From the NCBI GenBank assembly GCA_022606135.1, contig JABYQN010000002.1:3534001-3598000 (forward strand): a stretch of DNA of 64,000 nucleotides, in the 5' to 3' direction. The DNA is from Fomes fomentarius (taxonomy: Eukaryota > Basidiomycota > Agaricomycetes > Polyporales > Polyporaceae). Below are positions 47,081 through 58,489 of this stretch, piece after piece. The position numbers and the translations under genes were made by a program. Within the stretch, counting starts at the first letter, position 1. Every line of letters begins with the position of its first letter. The notes beneath the pieces were generated by a model, which was given only the letters and a program-made list of their open reading frames with translations, had not been told where the DNA came from and made no database searches.

Positions 47081-47536
47081 ATGTTTCGCTTCACTCGTCC
47101 TCTGTTCACCGCGGTCACGAAGCGGACGACGGGCCTTACTGGCTTGAAGGTACACCATGATCCGCTCCCCGAGCTGAAGAAGACCTATGAGGCCACTATC
47201 CAAACACTATCGGCCATCCCTCAATCATCCGTGTACCGCCAAGGCACGGAAGGCCTCACGCTGCACAAACTGAGCGTTTTGGAGCGCGCAAACGGGGACA
47301 TTGCTGCGGTGGAGAAGGAACTGGACGAGGGGCAGATCGAGGAGTCGCTGGACATAGCCCAGGACGAGCTCTCTCTGGCGAAGAAGATATTAGAGTGGAA
47401 GGCGTGAGTATCTGTTACGCGGTTGAATATGATAGATGCTTATGTCCGCAACAGTTGGGAACCTCTAGAGGAGAAACCCGAACCGGGACAATGGCAGTAC
47501 TTCGGGAAGGAGGCTACTACGTCGACATCATCGTGA
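47081..47536 (+). CDS. NDUFA5: Complex I subunit NDUFA5 (29.9-kDa-type, ETC_C1_NDUFA5)
   Basis: Accessory subunit of the matrix arm of respiratory complex I. Exons 47081-47403 and 47455-47536; 134 residues. The presequence MFRFTRPLFTAVTKRTTGLT is followed by the family block GLKVHHDPLPELKKTYEATI, then YRQGTEGLTLHKLSVLERA, the helix IEESLDIAQDELSLAKKILE and the C-terminal WEPLEEKPEPGQWQYFGK, a hallmark of the family. The upstream GTG at 47078 is not used; ATG at 47081 is the start. Size fits fungal and animal members. Confidence 0.92.
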
Positions 47537-47866
47537 ACGGATGTGCATGCCATGTACCAATCACCCAGTCCTTCATTTGAATGCGTTCTCCTCTATCTGC
47601 GACCTCGTATCGGGATAGACCTTACATACACCCACTGGAACTTAGACGGCAATTTCGTGGGTGAAATCCAGAACGTAGCCAGCATTCATTATCCGAGTGT
47701 GCGAAGTCGTACCAAAGTACTCCTTTCTCTCTGTACGCCTTCCAACGAGTGCGCCCACGCTAAATGACGATACAAGTAGCAGTCGCATTGCTAACGCTGC
47801 ATGGTACCTGTAATATACTACAGTGAACCGAGTGTCCTTTCATCGGCGCGAAAAGAAAAAATGTAC
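47537..47866. other. Intergenic
   Basis: 3' flank of NDUFA5 and downstream flank of the minus-strand tRNA-Ser. No feature recognised apart from an A-rich run just before the tRNA 3' end (47851-47862), which on the minus strand is a T-run and may be the Pol III terminator. Confidence 0.45.
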
Positions 47867-47959
47867 CGCTGACAGCAGGATTTGAACCTACGCGGGCAAT
47901 GCCCAAGTGATAATGAAACGAATTCAAATCACTCGCCTTAACGACTCGGCCATATCAGC
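47867..47959 (-). tRNA. tRNA-Ser(UGA) with an 11-nt intron
   Basis: Minus strand. Acceptor stem GCTGATA pairs with TGTCAGC (one G-U pair), and the discriminator is G, as for serine. The D arm carries the A box (TGGCCGAGTCGTTAAGG), the T arm the B box (GGTTCAAATCC), and there is a long variable arm typical of class II tRNAs. The anticodon stem AGTGA/TCACT encloses loop bases TT-TGA-A, interrupted one base 3' of the anticodon by about 11 nt (TTCGTTTCATT), the canonical intron position. A minus-strand T-run follows the 3' end. Confidence 0.88.
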
Positions 47960-48112
47960 TTACTATGACGTTGCACGCAGTAATATAGAGGCTCCCGTCT
48001 TCTGATTTTCAAGGGGTGCTGCAGGAGCGCTACTAAGGTAAAACGGCCTTGATGTTGCATTGAATATTGTACTCGCACAACTGCCCTGCCTACTGGGGTC
48101 CCAATCTGCGCC

Positions 48113-48746
48113 ATGGACTCCTTGATCCCGTTCACAACTTCCGGATCGCTCGTGGATTGCGTCGATAGTACGTCTATCCCAAGTCCACGTACTCGAGGTG
48201 CCTGAGCCCATATGCCTTGCTACTCCCGCTTCCCGTTCCGGTCCTCGCCATCTTGCATCCGGATAGGGAAGATGCTCGTGGTCCTGCGAGATGGTCGGAA
48301 GCTACAAGGTGTATTGAGGTCATATGACCAATTCGGTGAGTGCTCAGGTCGTGTGCTGGTATCTAGGAGCGGGCACAGTTGAAGCTTCGTTCCCCACCCC
48401 CAGCCAATCTAGTCCTAGAAGATACGGTGGAACGGATATATCACCAGGATGTGTTCGCTGAGGTCTGGCGAGGTCTCTTTCTCATTCGAGGAGAGAATGT
48501 CGTGCTGCTTGGGGAGATCGTGAGTTTTGGCGTGTGTCGGCTTGCGGCTAAGAACTGACGGGTCATGATGTTCAGGACCTGGACCAAGAAGACGAGGTAC
48601 CACTTCGTCAAGTAGAATGGACGGCCCTAGAGGCTTATCACAAGCAAGATGTTGCAAACAAGAAGAAACGCGAAGATGCCAAGTCACAAGTGCTGTATGA
48701 GCAGAAGGGGTTCTGCAAGGAGGGCGGAGAAGGAGATGGATATTGA
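48113..48746 (+). CDS. LSM1: LSM1, Sm-like protein of the mRNA-decay ring
   Basis: Subunit of the cytoplasmic Lsm1-7 ring that binds oligoadenylated mRNA 3' ends and promotes decapping. Exons: 48113-48167, 48267-48335, 48404-48519, 48576-48746; 136 residues. Start [18 protein letters not shown] is typical. The Sm1 motif is [20 protein letters not shown] plus [13 protein letters not shown], and Sm2 is [16 protein letters not shown]. The C-terminal helix specific to Lsm1 follows ([20 protein letters not shown]). The tRNA-Ser gene lies just upstream on the other strand. Confidence 0.94.
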
Positions 48747-49018
48747 GGCACATTCGGATCCCCACCTGAGGTACCTCATCGTGTCGATGCACTCCATACA
48801 CAGGCAGATTCATTACGCCGGGGAGGCATCCAACCTATTGTATTTGTGTCCTTGTTGACTCGTCCGTTGCTGGCGTCGCAGTTGCATAATGCAGAATCTG
48901 ATTCGTTTACAATCGACAGTGCGCAAGATATGGGTGCGAATCCGGATACATTGTGTGGTAACGACTGAACAAAGCGAGAGCAAAATGATAGTGATGCGTA
49001 ACAAGACATGGGGTTACA

Positions 49019-52000
49019 TCAATGCTTATGCTTTCCCTTCTTGCCAGAGGTGCCATTGGGTTTGACCTTGATCCCGTTCGACGCCTGGCCTCCGTTCATT
49101 GGCTTCAAAGGCCCAGGAATGATAGGTTTGCGAACGGGAAGGCTGATCACGTCCTCCAGCTGCTTCCGGATTTCTCGTTCTTTCGTGGTCAAGTTCAGAA
49201 TGAGTTTCTCCTTGAGCTCCTGGTCGAACTCAAATTCGTTGGCGCGAAGCTTCTGCCATCTGTATGGTGTTCAAGAATTGTGAGGAAATACGGCCATACG
49301 TTTCACGGAAAGATCCACATACCCGACGTGACGCTGGCACTTTCTCTTGCCCCTACACCACCAGCCACCATCCTCGGAAACACCATCTACGTGCATGGCA
49401 TCCTCGCCGTTGCCGTTTGGCGACGCTTCATAGCTCGCAAGGAAGTCGCCGCCGAACTCCGCGCACGACTCGTCGTCGAAGCAGAGCCGGTGATCCCAGC
49501 CGCATTCATCCACCATATCCGCACGCGCAGCAGCCAGGCGGAGAAGCTTCTGTCTCCAGAGAATGATCTCGAGGTCTTTCTTCAGCTCCTCGCGCTTCGG
49601 AGCGATCTTGTCTAATTGCGCCTGCAATCGAGCGACGGTGCGGTTTTGCTGTGTCATCACTGGCCGCTGTACCTCGTGAGCTTCCTGAATGAGATTCCCA
49701 AAGCCGGTCCCGGGTTGCTTGGCGTCATTCGCCACGCCGTTTGGACCGCCGAGGACCTGCACCTTGACGACAACACCTTCGCGAGGCTTTGCATCTCGGA
49801 CACTCCCCCACAATGCAGTCCGATCGCCACCCCAGACCTCGATGCGGCGTTGCATATAAGCGATGCCACACTCATCTGAGCAAAACTTGGAGAACGGGCC
49901 GCGAGCAGCCTTGTGACAGGCATCGGTGGAAGAAGGACGTGGATGTTTCAAGCCAGCCATGCACCGTTGCTTATATGTCGTCCTAAGCTCCAAGTTGGGA
50001 TTTGCTGTGGGAACTTGAGCGTCCACGCTGATCAAATACTTTGAAGCAGATCGCTACACTCACCCAAGACACAAGGAGGGCAGACGAACTGGTCGATGAG
50101 GTCGACCTCCAGATCGTTGATGTTCAAACACTGCGTGTGGTACCATTCGTCGCACCTGCCATCGCCGACTAAATATCCATTCCGACGGGAATGCTGATTG
50201 TTCACTTACCGGTCACAAGCAATCATTACCTTGTCTTCGTCGTAGCTTGTCTTGCAGATACAGTACAGCTTGTCGTCTACAGCTCCTTCGTCAGACTCCT
50301 CTCCGTCAGCCTGGGGCTTTGGCTTGGCCACGGGCTCCAGCGCAGGGGTGGGCATCTCTGATGTCGAACGGGAGCGCGAAGGACCTGCTGCCGCAGAGAC
50401 CCCGCGCTTGGCGGCCGAGGCCACTGCAGCATTCGCCACAAGGGTTTTCTTCCCCTTCGTGATGCCGCTGCTACCAGACGGCGTGAGCCGACCAGATGTT
50501 CCGGCTGCGCCCTCCTTTTCCTGTGTTGTCGTCTTCGCCTTGGGTTTCACGACAGGACGCGGCTTAGGTTTCGTCGGTTGCTTCAATTTATCTTTGTCTT
50601 TTTCTTGTGCCTTCTCCTTTTCTATATCCTTCTCCTTCGCGATGGGCTATGGATCACAGTCAACAACGTGATGTGCGTAGCAAACAACATGCCAACCTTG
50701 GAGATCAATTCCTTCTTCTTCATACTCGCCGATGCGCTCGTGGCTTCTGACTTCTCGAATTTGGCTTCCACCTTCTCCGCCTTGGCCACTTGAGCCGAAG
50801 GTTTTATGACCTGTGCTGGAGGTACGATGGGTGGCGGCATAACCACGCGTTCAGAGCGAGCGGGAGCAGAGGAAGAAGCTTGTGGCGGAGGAGCAGTCTT
50901 CTTGGCCACAGACACCTTAGCTGGAGCCGCTTTCTCATGTCGCTTTGCACTAGACTCTTCACGGGAGGGTCTAGCGAGCGGCACGTGATGCGTGTGTCGC
51001 GGGTGGTCATCGAGTAGACTGAGCAACTCATCGTCCAATTCGTTGTCCATCGAAACGTCGCGGTTAACGCTTGCGTCGGGTGTCGTGCTCGCAGCCAAAT
51101 CAAGCTCGAAGGTGAAGTCCGTAGACGCATCTGAACGAGGGGAGGCCGCGGTTGGAGGAATGTCGCCATGGTCCGAGGGAATGCCATCTATCTCTTGCTC
51201 GAGGAGAGCGGTGGGATCAAGAGACCGAGAACGCGATGTACTTCGAGCACTCCTACCTGCTCGCTTCGCCTGGGGCTTGCGCGTGGGGGAAGGAGTTAGG
51301 ATTCTTGCTGCACTGCTAATAGCCACTGGAGTAGGGACCGGAGGAGGTGATGCGTCGGAGAGATATGGGGTCTGCGGCGGTTCTTCAGGAGCCAGAGACG
51401 AACGACGTGAATCGGTATCCGCGGCATGTTCCAAGAACCACTCGTGGGCGTCCTGTTCTCGTCCAGCTTGCGATGGCAGCCGAACCTCAGATACGCCTTG
51501 TGAGATCACGGGCGATGGTCGACGACGTTCCTCGCGTTGGGCGTGCGTTGATGTTGAGACATTGTCTTCAACCATTGTTGAGCCTGCAAGTTCCAACTCA
51601 GGGTAGGGCGCGACATGGCCTGCAGCTAGCTCGGCTGTCGGTAGAGATTCCTCCTCCTCTGCGGGTACGGCGGGAATCGGTACGTCTTCCTCCTCTTCCA
51701 GAGCGACGACATGGGGTGTTGGTTCGTCTTCCGCCATAGTATCTGCCCCAAATGATGTATCCATGACAGCATCCTTTGCCCGCCGGATGGCCTCCTCCGC
51801 TTGCCTGGCCGCCTCCGCTTGCCTGACCTCCTCCGCTTGCCTAGCTTCCGCCGCCTGTCTGGCCTGTGCTGCCCGCCTGGTCTCCTCTGCTCGTCGAAAT
51901 TCTTCTACTCGTCTGGCTTCCTCTGTTCGGCGAGCCTCCTCTGCCCGTTTGTTCTCCTCTTCCTGTCTCACTGTCTCCTCCCGTCTCTCCTCTTCTACCC

Positions 52001-54287
52001 GTCTTGCGTCTTCTTCCACCCGCCTTGTCTCTTCTGCCCGCCTTGTCTCTTCTGCCCGCCTTGCCTCTTCCGTCTGCCTTGCCTCTTCTACCCGCCTTGC
52101 CTCTTCCGTTTGCCTTGCCTCTTCCGCCAACCTTACCTCTTCCGCCAACCTTGCCTCTTCCGCCAACCTTGCCTCCTCCGCCAACCTGATATCTTCCACC
52201 CGTCTCGCCTCTTCAGCCCGTCTAGCTTGCGCCACTCGCTGAGCCTCCTCCGCCTGCCTGACTTCCGCCGCCCGCCTTGCCTCCTCTGCCCGCCGTGCCT
52301 CCTCTGCCCGTCGTGTCTCCTCTGCCCGTCGTGTCTCCTCCGCACATCTCGCTTCCTCGAGTTCCCTGGCCTCAGCTACCCGCCTTGCCTCCTCTGCCTC
52401 CCTGGCCTCCTCCGCCCTTGCTGCCACCGCCCGTGACTCCTCGACTTCCGTCACTTCCGCCTTCCTCGACTTGAACGTGGATGCCTCGTGTTCCGACTGA
52501 GCCTGATCATTTGCATCCCTAAACTTGTCAGCCGCCGTAGCAGTGCTGACCAGCTCGGTCTTCGGCCCCGGCCCGGGATCCTGCATGAGCATGGAGTCTT
52601 GCGCCGAATGATGGTGATGATGTTGTGGAGCGGGCGTGCTAGGAATCGAGTGACTCGCCTCGATGTCCGGCAGTGTAGGGGCAACTCTGCGTGGAGGCTC
52701 GGGAGACAACAAATGTGATATGCTGGTCGGTCGGGTCGTAGCACGAGGAGGGGAGGGGCTGACGGGGCGAATTGGCTGATGATGGGATACTGCTGTCTCA
52801 TGTGTTGTACCTATAGGGGATACAGCAGGAACCCGAGGAGGGCTTCTAGGCCCCGCAGTAGTGGAAGGCGCCGCGTGTGTGGTTGAGGTAGTGGGTAGTG
52901 AAGATGAATGCGCATTTGTTGTTCCATGCGACGAGGTGCTGGGTGCAGGAGGAATAGGGGCTGCATTATAGTGGGCAACAGCCGCAGCCCCAGAACTACC
53001 TGTTCGTCTTCGTCTCTTGTTGGGCGGCTCGCCGTCCAGAGGAATCACAGCCAATGAATTGACACGAGCATCCACACGAGGGGAAGGAAGCATCGGACTC
53101 CTCTGCATGACTGGGGAGAACGATGGTTGCGGGAGCGGCGGCGGGACACGGTTAAGAACAGGGCTCAGAGAGGCTCTGCGTGCAGTTTCTCGGACCTCCA
53201 GAGGTGTTGGTAGCTCACCACTTAGCCTCCGCCTTTCCTTCGTGGCAGCCTCCACCAACGCCTCCAAACCCTCAAACCCTCCCGGGCTACCTCGCGCCCC
53301 CATTGATGCTACAGGAGACCTCGCGGGTTCGGCGTTGAGCAACGAAGCTACTGAAGATGATCTTGGGTTGGTATAGGGCACGTCAGGTTGAGTGAAGGTT
53401 CCTGAGTGATGGTGAGAACTGCGATACACCGGGAAGTCTGAGTTGGTGGATGCGAATTTGAGGTTACCTGAGGGGCTCTGTGACAGAGGAGGATGTAGAG
53501 CGTAGGGCGACCCTTGTTGGTTGCCCAAAGAGGAGGACTGAGACATTCGACGGAAGGTATTTGTGGGCGATTCCGAGACGTTGTGCAGTCCAAGCACCGG
53601 TGAATGTGAAGGCCGCCGAAGGCTGGGATATGGTGGAGAAGATTGCTGGAGAATCGAATGCGGGAGAGGACGGGACACAGGTGAGGATTGAGGATATGAG
53701 GATGAGGTTTGCGTATATTGCAGTTGAGTACTGTATGATGATGTGGGCGGAGAGAAGTAATGAGAGTCCTCATACAAACGATGCTCCACTTGGTTGGGGT
53801 CAGAACTTGGACGAGATGATGGGATTGGTCTCGGAGGGGACTGAGGGGGATGGTAGGAGATGTGGTGGAGTACAGGGTTTTCACGGCTTACAGATGAAAC
53901 CAGAAGCCGAGACTGACTTGTCAAGAGTTCTCGGGTACCCAGGATATCATCTCTGTACTCCCTCCGTACACTGGGATATGCTAATGAATCGTCGACTGGG
54001 GGCGAGGGAGTATGCCTTCGAGTGTCCAAGTACTGCGGTGCGAGCGCGTCATGAGCACCTCGGTTATAGCTCGAATTTGCTCTACGGTCATATGGGCTGG
54101 TACGAGAATCCGAGAAGGCATTCACGGGCACTGGAGCCTCCCTGTACTCTGGAGGAGGGACGCCCGGGCCAGAGAGATTGGATTGAATTGGGGGGGAATC
54201 GGGATGGGTGGCTGAGGGCTGTGATCGGTCCGCGGATTGGTCGTCAGGGCAGAGCAGAGAGGATATCGTCAGTCGACGTCCGGCCAT
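49019..54287 (-). CDS. Large PHD-finger protein, SPP1/CFP1-like COMPASS subunit
   Basis: Exons (minus): 54287-50697, 50646-50210, 50155-50064, 50013-49323, 49259-49019; 1683 residues, far larger than yeast Spp1. The start is MAGRRLTISSLL. Residues 1-620 are disordered and Ser/Pro/Arg-rich. A long E/A/R hexapeptide repeat follows (about residues 620-840), then acidic and Ser-rich linkers and a Lys/Pro-rich basic stretch. The C-terminal third is the recognisable part: a PHD finger (LYCICKTSYDEDKVMIACDR, CDEWYHTQCL, FVCPPC) that would read H3K4 methylation, then the Cys/His segment KFCSDECGIAYMQRRI and a coiled coil, which is the Spp1/CFP1 order. It ends in Lys/His-rich sequence. That the large N-terminal exon belongs to the same gene rests on an open frame and a clean 50-bp intron. 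Confidence 0.8.
51774..52460 (-). repeat. Coding 18-bp (hexapeptide) tandem repeat
   Basis: Imperfect 18-bp units on the minus strand encode variants of A-E-E-A-R-(R/L/Q). The most regular stretch is around 52080-52195, where units such as GAGGCAAGGTTGGCGGAA recur. It lies inside the SPP1-like gene. Confidence 0.85.
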
Positions 54288-55115
54288 GACTGCCTCAGCA
54301 GAGCGAGATGAATCAAGGAGACTGAGTTTGAGTTGCAAGGGGCGCTGCCGCCTTTCATCTTCAAGTCACAAAGCGCAAAGTCACAACAGCTCCCATCTCC
54401 GCGCTACCGCGAACGACCCAAACGACTCCAAGCTGCCCCATTCACCCTCAAGACGATAAACGTACCGGCCCATATCCACCCCTAAGTTTCCACCTGAGGT
54501 CTTCAACGCAGGTGCTCTCGAACCATCAAATGACATACCAAAAGAAACGTGTCACGCCGTACTGAAAGGGATGACAAATCGACGTTTATTGTCTGGAGAG
54601 ATGTACAACGAGACATTGCGACGCAGCTCATGCAGCGGCCACGAAGAGCCAACTGCTAGACCATAGGCCCATCTACATAGCACGAGTGCGCCGCACCCAA
54701 GCCCCATCGTTCGTAACCGAAGTCTTCTCATTCTCCAGCCCATTGGGACGGTCTCAAGGTCCTCGACCCACTCAAGTCCAGCAAGCTGGCGAGCGAATCA
54801 TAGTCGAGATGCTTTTGAGGGCTAGAGGCAAACATGAGCGACCGAAAAGCGGGGCTGGTACCACGACAAGCTTACCTGTGGTTTAAGCGTTACGAAATGG
54901 GTGATGAGACGCGGGTATATATAGGTGTGAAGAACTGTACAGTCGTCGATGGGTGGCTTGCAGCCGGACCCCGCGAAGGGGTCACGGGGTCCTCCCACAG
55001 AGAATTCGTTCAGACGACTTGCATCAACCGCCTCTTGCCCCCGCCGTTGACAGTCCCCAGCCGTTCAGGGAACCTATCCCCCTACTTATCGCAAAAGAGG
55101 GCCCCGTCACCTATC
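54288..55115. other. Divergent intergenic region (SPP1-like / STM1-like)
   Basis: Both promoters and leaders. No convincing exon or RNA gene; short frames near 54552-54743 and 54686-54886 have no domain. Confidence 0.5.
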
Positions 55116-56463
55116 ATGTCGGTGGCCAGCAGAAATCCTTTTGCCCTCCTCGATGGTGCGTCCGATGCTTATTCACTTCAACTTGTCTTCAACGCCTCGC
55201 ACACCATACAACATGATTCTATGATCACAAGCCGATTCTGAATGATTTCCTCTTCCTTGCATAGACGATGCTTCGCGGCCGGCCAGCCCTTCTCCTGCCG
55301 CTCCGGCCAAGCAGGCAGCGCCTACCCCTGCACCTACCCGCGGAACACAGAAGCCCCGCGGCGGCCCCGCTTCCAGGGGAGGCAGGTACTACCAGCGTGG
55401 CGGCAAGACCGCTCCTCGCGACAAAGAGAACGCTGAGGTAGCCGGAGATGATGCTGCTGAGCCCCGGAAGCGTGGTATGTCTAACCCTTGACGATTGAAA
55501 GAGAGAGAACTCATCGCCGCATCTTTTGCTCTCCGAATTCAAACCTCGCATTCAACTTAAACCGCCCGCCAGCGGATGGCGAAGGCCGTGGCAGGGGCAG
55601 GGGCAGAGGTCGTGGTGACCGTGGTGGCGACCGCGGACGGGGTCGCGGTCGTCAATTCGACCGCCACAGTGCAACCGGAAAGACGTACGTAACGGTTGTT
55701 GTTATCGTCGCGTCACATTCACCTACTGAAATCTTCTTACTAGTGACTCCGACAAGAAGGTCCACCAGGGCTGGGGCGGAGATGAGCCGGTTTCCGAGCT
55801 CAAGGCCGAGGCCGGTGCTGCCACTGACGCCGCCGCAGAGAACAACGACTGGGCTGCCTCTGGCGGCGAGGCTGATGCTTGGGGCGCTGCTCCAGCTGAG
55901 GGTGCCGTTGAGGACGCTCCTGGTGCTACTGCTGGTGCTGGTGCTGGCGAGAAGGCCGGAGAACGCGAAGGTCGCAAGCCTCGCGAGCCTGAGGAGGAGG
56001 ACAACACCCTCACTCTTGACGAGTACCGCAAGAAGAAAGGCAGCCTTGAGATTGTGCCCAAGCTCGAAGCTCGCAAGGTTGAGGTAGACGATGCCGCTTT
56101 CAAGAATGCCGTTGTCGTCAGCAAGAAGGATGAGGATGAGAATGCATACTTCGTCGGCAAGGTATGTTATCCTGGATGTTACTCACCAAGGATGAGTACC
56201 AACACTTTTTTCATCAGACGAAGTCTTCTGTACCTAAGGCAAAGGCCAAGAAGGAGGAGAAGGTCTTCATTGAGATCGATGCTCGCTTTGAGCGACCCTC
56301 CCGAGGTGGTCGTGGCCGTGGTGGTGACCGTGGTGGCGACCGCGGTGGCGAACGTGGTAGCCGCGGCCGTGGTCGTGGTGGTGGAGGTCGTGGCCGTGGC
56401 GGAAACGGCCCGAATGCGCCTGCGGCGCTCGACGACGAGACTGCGTTCCCGTCGCTCGCCTGA
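55116..56463 (+). CDS. STM1/SERBP1-like RGG RNA-binding protein
   Basis: Ribosome-associated mRNA-binding or ribosome-preservation factor of the HABP4/PAI-RBP1 family. Exons: 55116-55155, 55265-55474, 55573-55684, 55744-56161, 56218-56463; 341 residues. The Stm1-type N-terminus is MSVASRNPFALLDD. Ala/Pro-rich sequence follows, then a first RG-repeat block (GRGRGRGRGDRGGDRGRGR) and DSDKKVHQGWGGDE. Next come an Ala/Glu-rich segment, the conserved LTLDEYRKKKGSLEIV and KLEARKVEVDDAAFKNAVVV, and a second RGG block at the C-terminus (RPSRGGRGRGGDRGGDRGG). It ends DDETAFPSLA, a family-typical tail. The first two introns are longer than local average (109 and 98 bp). Confidence 0.88.
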
Positions 56464-57138
56464 GAGCAACAAATATATGCTTTCGGTCAACGCCGACGTG
56501 CTTGTTGACTCCCTCCAATCGGTCCCGACAAAAAATCGGAGTCATATCATCCCATTACTCATCGTCCGTTTGTTGGTTTGTCTTGATATCTGTGCGCGCA
56601 CCTGCATCCCTCTCTCACCTCGTATCTGCCCTGTCTCATCCACCGCTGCTCCGTGTACCATGTGCCCCTGCTCCCCAATCTCAGTAGTAGTTCCAACATC
56701 AACTGACATGACGTATGAACCAAGACTATGCACGGTATATTATGTTCTGTGGCTCTCCATATTTAGTTGTGTTGTATACGAGGTGTAAGACTGTCGATGC
56801 ATCTGCGCTAAGAAATAGTGCTGTAAATTCAATCGAGAATTGGCTTGTTGGTGTGCGTCTCCTTTAGTCCCTTCGGCAGGTATGCAACGTGCGAGTCCTA
56901 CGTTGGTCCAACGTGTACCACAACTTGCGCGCGGTCTACGTCCTTCTGCTTTCAAGTGCGACAGTAGTCAAGGACTATCAATCGCATACTCCTAGTTTAT
57001 TGCAAGGTGCTTCACTCGAGTGTATACTGTACCAGTAAGCCTGTCCTGTGAGGACTTCAGGACACGGTATTGACTCTGACCTCGGGCTCGCTCTGTGCAG
57101 GAAGATTTCACAATCCAGGTTTCTACGAAGTCAGAAAT
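56464..57138. other. Intergenic
   Basis: 3' flank of the STM1-like gene and promoter of the histidine-phosphatase gene. No other feature seen. Confidence 0.5.
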
Positions 57139-58344
57139 ATGACAATCGAATGCATATACATTGCAAGGCATGGTGAGGATACCTCTCCACCTGGTGACTA
57201 GTACTATTGTGCCATATTGAACGTCATGATATGGTGACACCGACAGGGTACCGAATGAATTGGGTGACACCTGACTGGTACCGCAACCTTGCCTCTGTAT
57301 ATCACAATTCACATCATGAGACATGAACGTCGCAGGGAAAGTGTTACAGGTGAGTTCCCCAATGTGTTTTCCATAGTCGATGACACGTATGGAGTACTGA
57401 GCCATCCCGAACATATGCAGGTCTCCCGCGCGATCCGCCTCTCGCTGAGTTCGGGGTGGCCCAAGGGGAAGAATTGGCACGATTCTTCTTGTCCCTTCCT
57501 GCAGAGGAACGACCCACGGCTATATTCTCGTCACCATACTGTGAGACACCACCGTCTTTCGTACGCCCCTCGAACTGACAGGAATAGATCGCTGCTTGCA
57601 AACTGCCAAGCCTAGCGCGGAGCTTCTGGCACTCCCGCTCTACGTAGAACACGGTGGGTCTCGAGACTTGATCCACACAAGGTTCTGGGATCGATTTGAA
57701 CTGAATGGGCCGATGCATGCATGATCAGGTCTGTCGGAGTGGTACTCGCCTGTCGCGCCGGGGACAGGCCTCCACCCACGTCCCGCATCCGCAACGGACC
57801 TCCGCCCCTATTTTCCCGAGATCGACGACTCCTGGCAGTCAATCCATTATCCTTCTCGCAAAGGGGAGGATATTCCAGGCGTCCACGATCGCGCGCAGGC
57901 GCTGATGCAAGCCCTGGTCCCGGCCGTGGAGCATCGGTTTGGCGGGAAACACAAGCGTATCCTCCTGGTCAGCCACGCGGCGACGGTCATCGCGCTTACT
58001 CGAGAGCTCGTTGGCGATCGGAGCCTTGAGCTGCGCGTTGGCTGCTGTACTTTAACTGACTTGCAGCGCACAGGTGAACCGCCGGAGGTCGTAGGTCGCT
58101 GGAATGCGAAGAAGCTTGCGGACGCCGCGCACCTGAAGGACGGGGTCACCAGGGACTGGGGCTTTGAGAACGCTATAGTCCTTGACGGCAAGGTGAGCGG
58201 TGCAATTGTGTGTCGTAAGTCTTTTCGCTCATAGTCATGTAGGTCGTCGACCACCCGGGCGAGCCTGGGAGCGAAGATGAACTAGACCATCCAGTTGGAC
58301 CGCAGGTTCATCTCCTCCCTAGCGAGACACGCGCACACATCTAG
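57139..58344 (+). CDS. Histidine phosphatase (phosphoglycerate-mutase superfamily, TFC7-like)
   Basis: Exons: 57139-57172, 57247-57277, 57336-57349, 57421-57540, 57588-57653, 57729-58192, 58243-58344; 276 residues. The joined start reads MTIECIYIARHGYRMNWVTP, carrying the catalytic RHG motif at residues 10-12. Then come DWESVTGLPRDPPLAEFG, IFSSPYYRCLQTAKPSAELL (the second active-site Arg/Cys region), YVEHGLSEWYSPVAPGTGLH and ILLVSHAATVIALTREL with the second catalytic His. This pattern matches the fungal family that includes TFIIIC subunit Tfc7. Exon 57336-57349 is only 14 nt. Starting instead at ATG 57316 would lose the RHG glycine and the N-terminal strand, so the upstream start is preferred. 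The substrate is unknown. Confidence 0.87.
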
Positions 58345-58489
58345 ACCCCGATATATGGTCAGAACTGGTCTACAAAACGTAGAGCGATAGATGATAGACA
58401 CAATCGTATCTTATTCAAGTTGAATATAGTACAATGGTTTACAAGCAACTTCTCGGATTCTAGACCACGTATACGGTTCCGATCTGCTA

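Noticed and set aside
57316..57349. Apparent loss of the RHG catalytic glycine (MRHERRRESVTG) in the histidine phosphatase
   Set aside because: An upstream ATG at 57139 with two small exons gives IYIARHGYRMNW and keeps the frame; the RHE reading is intron sequence.
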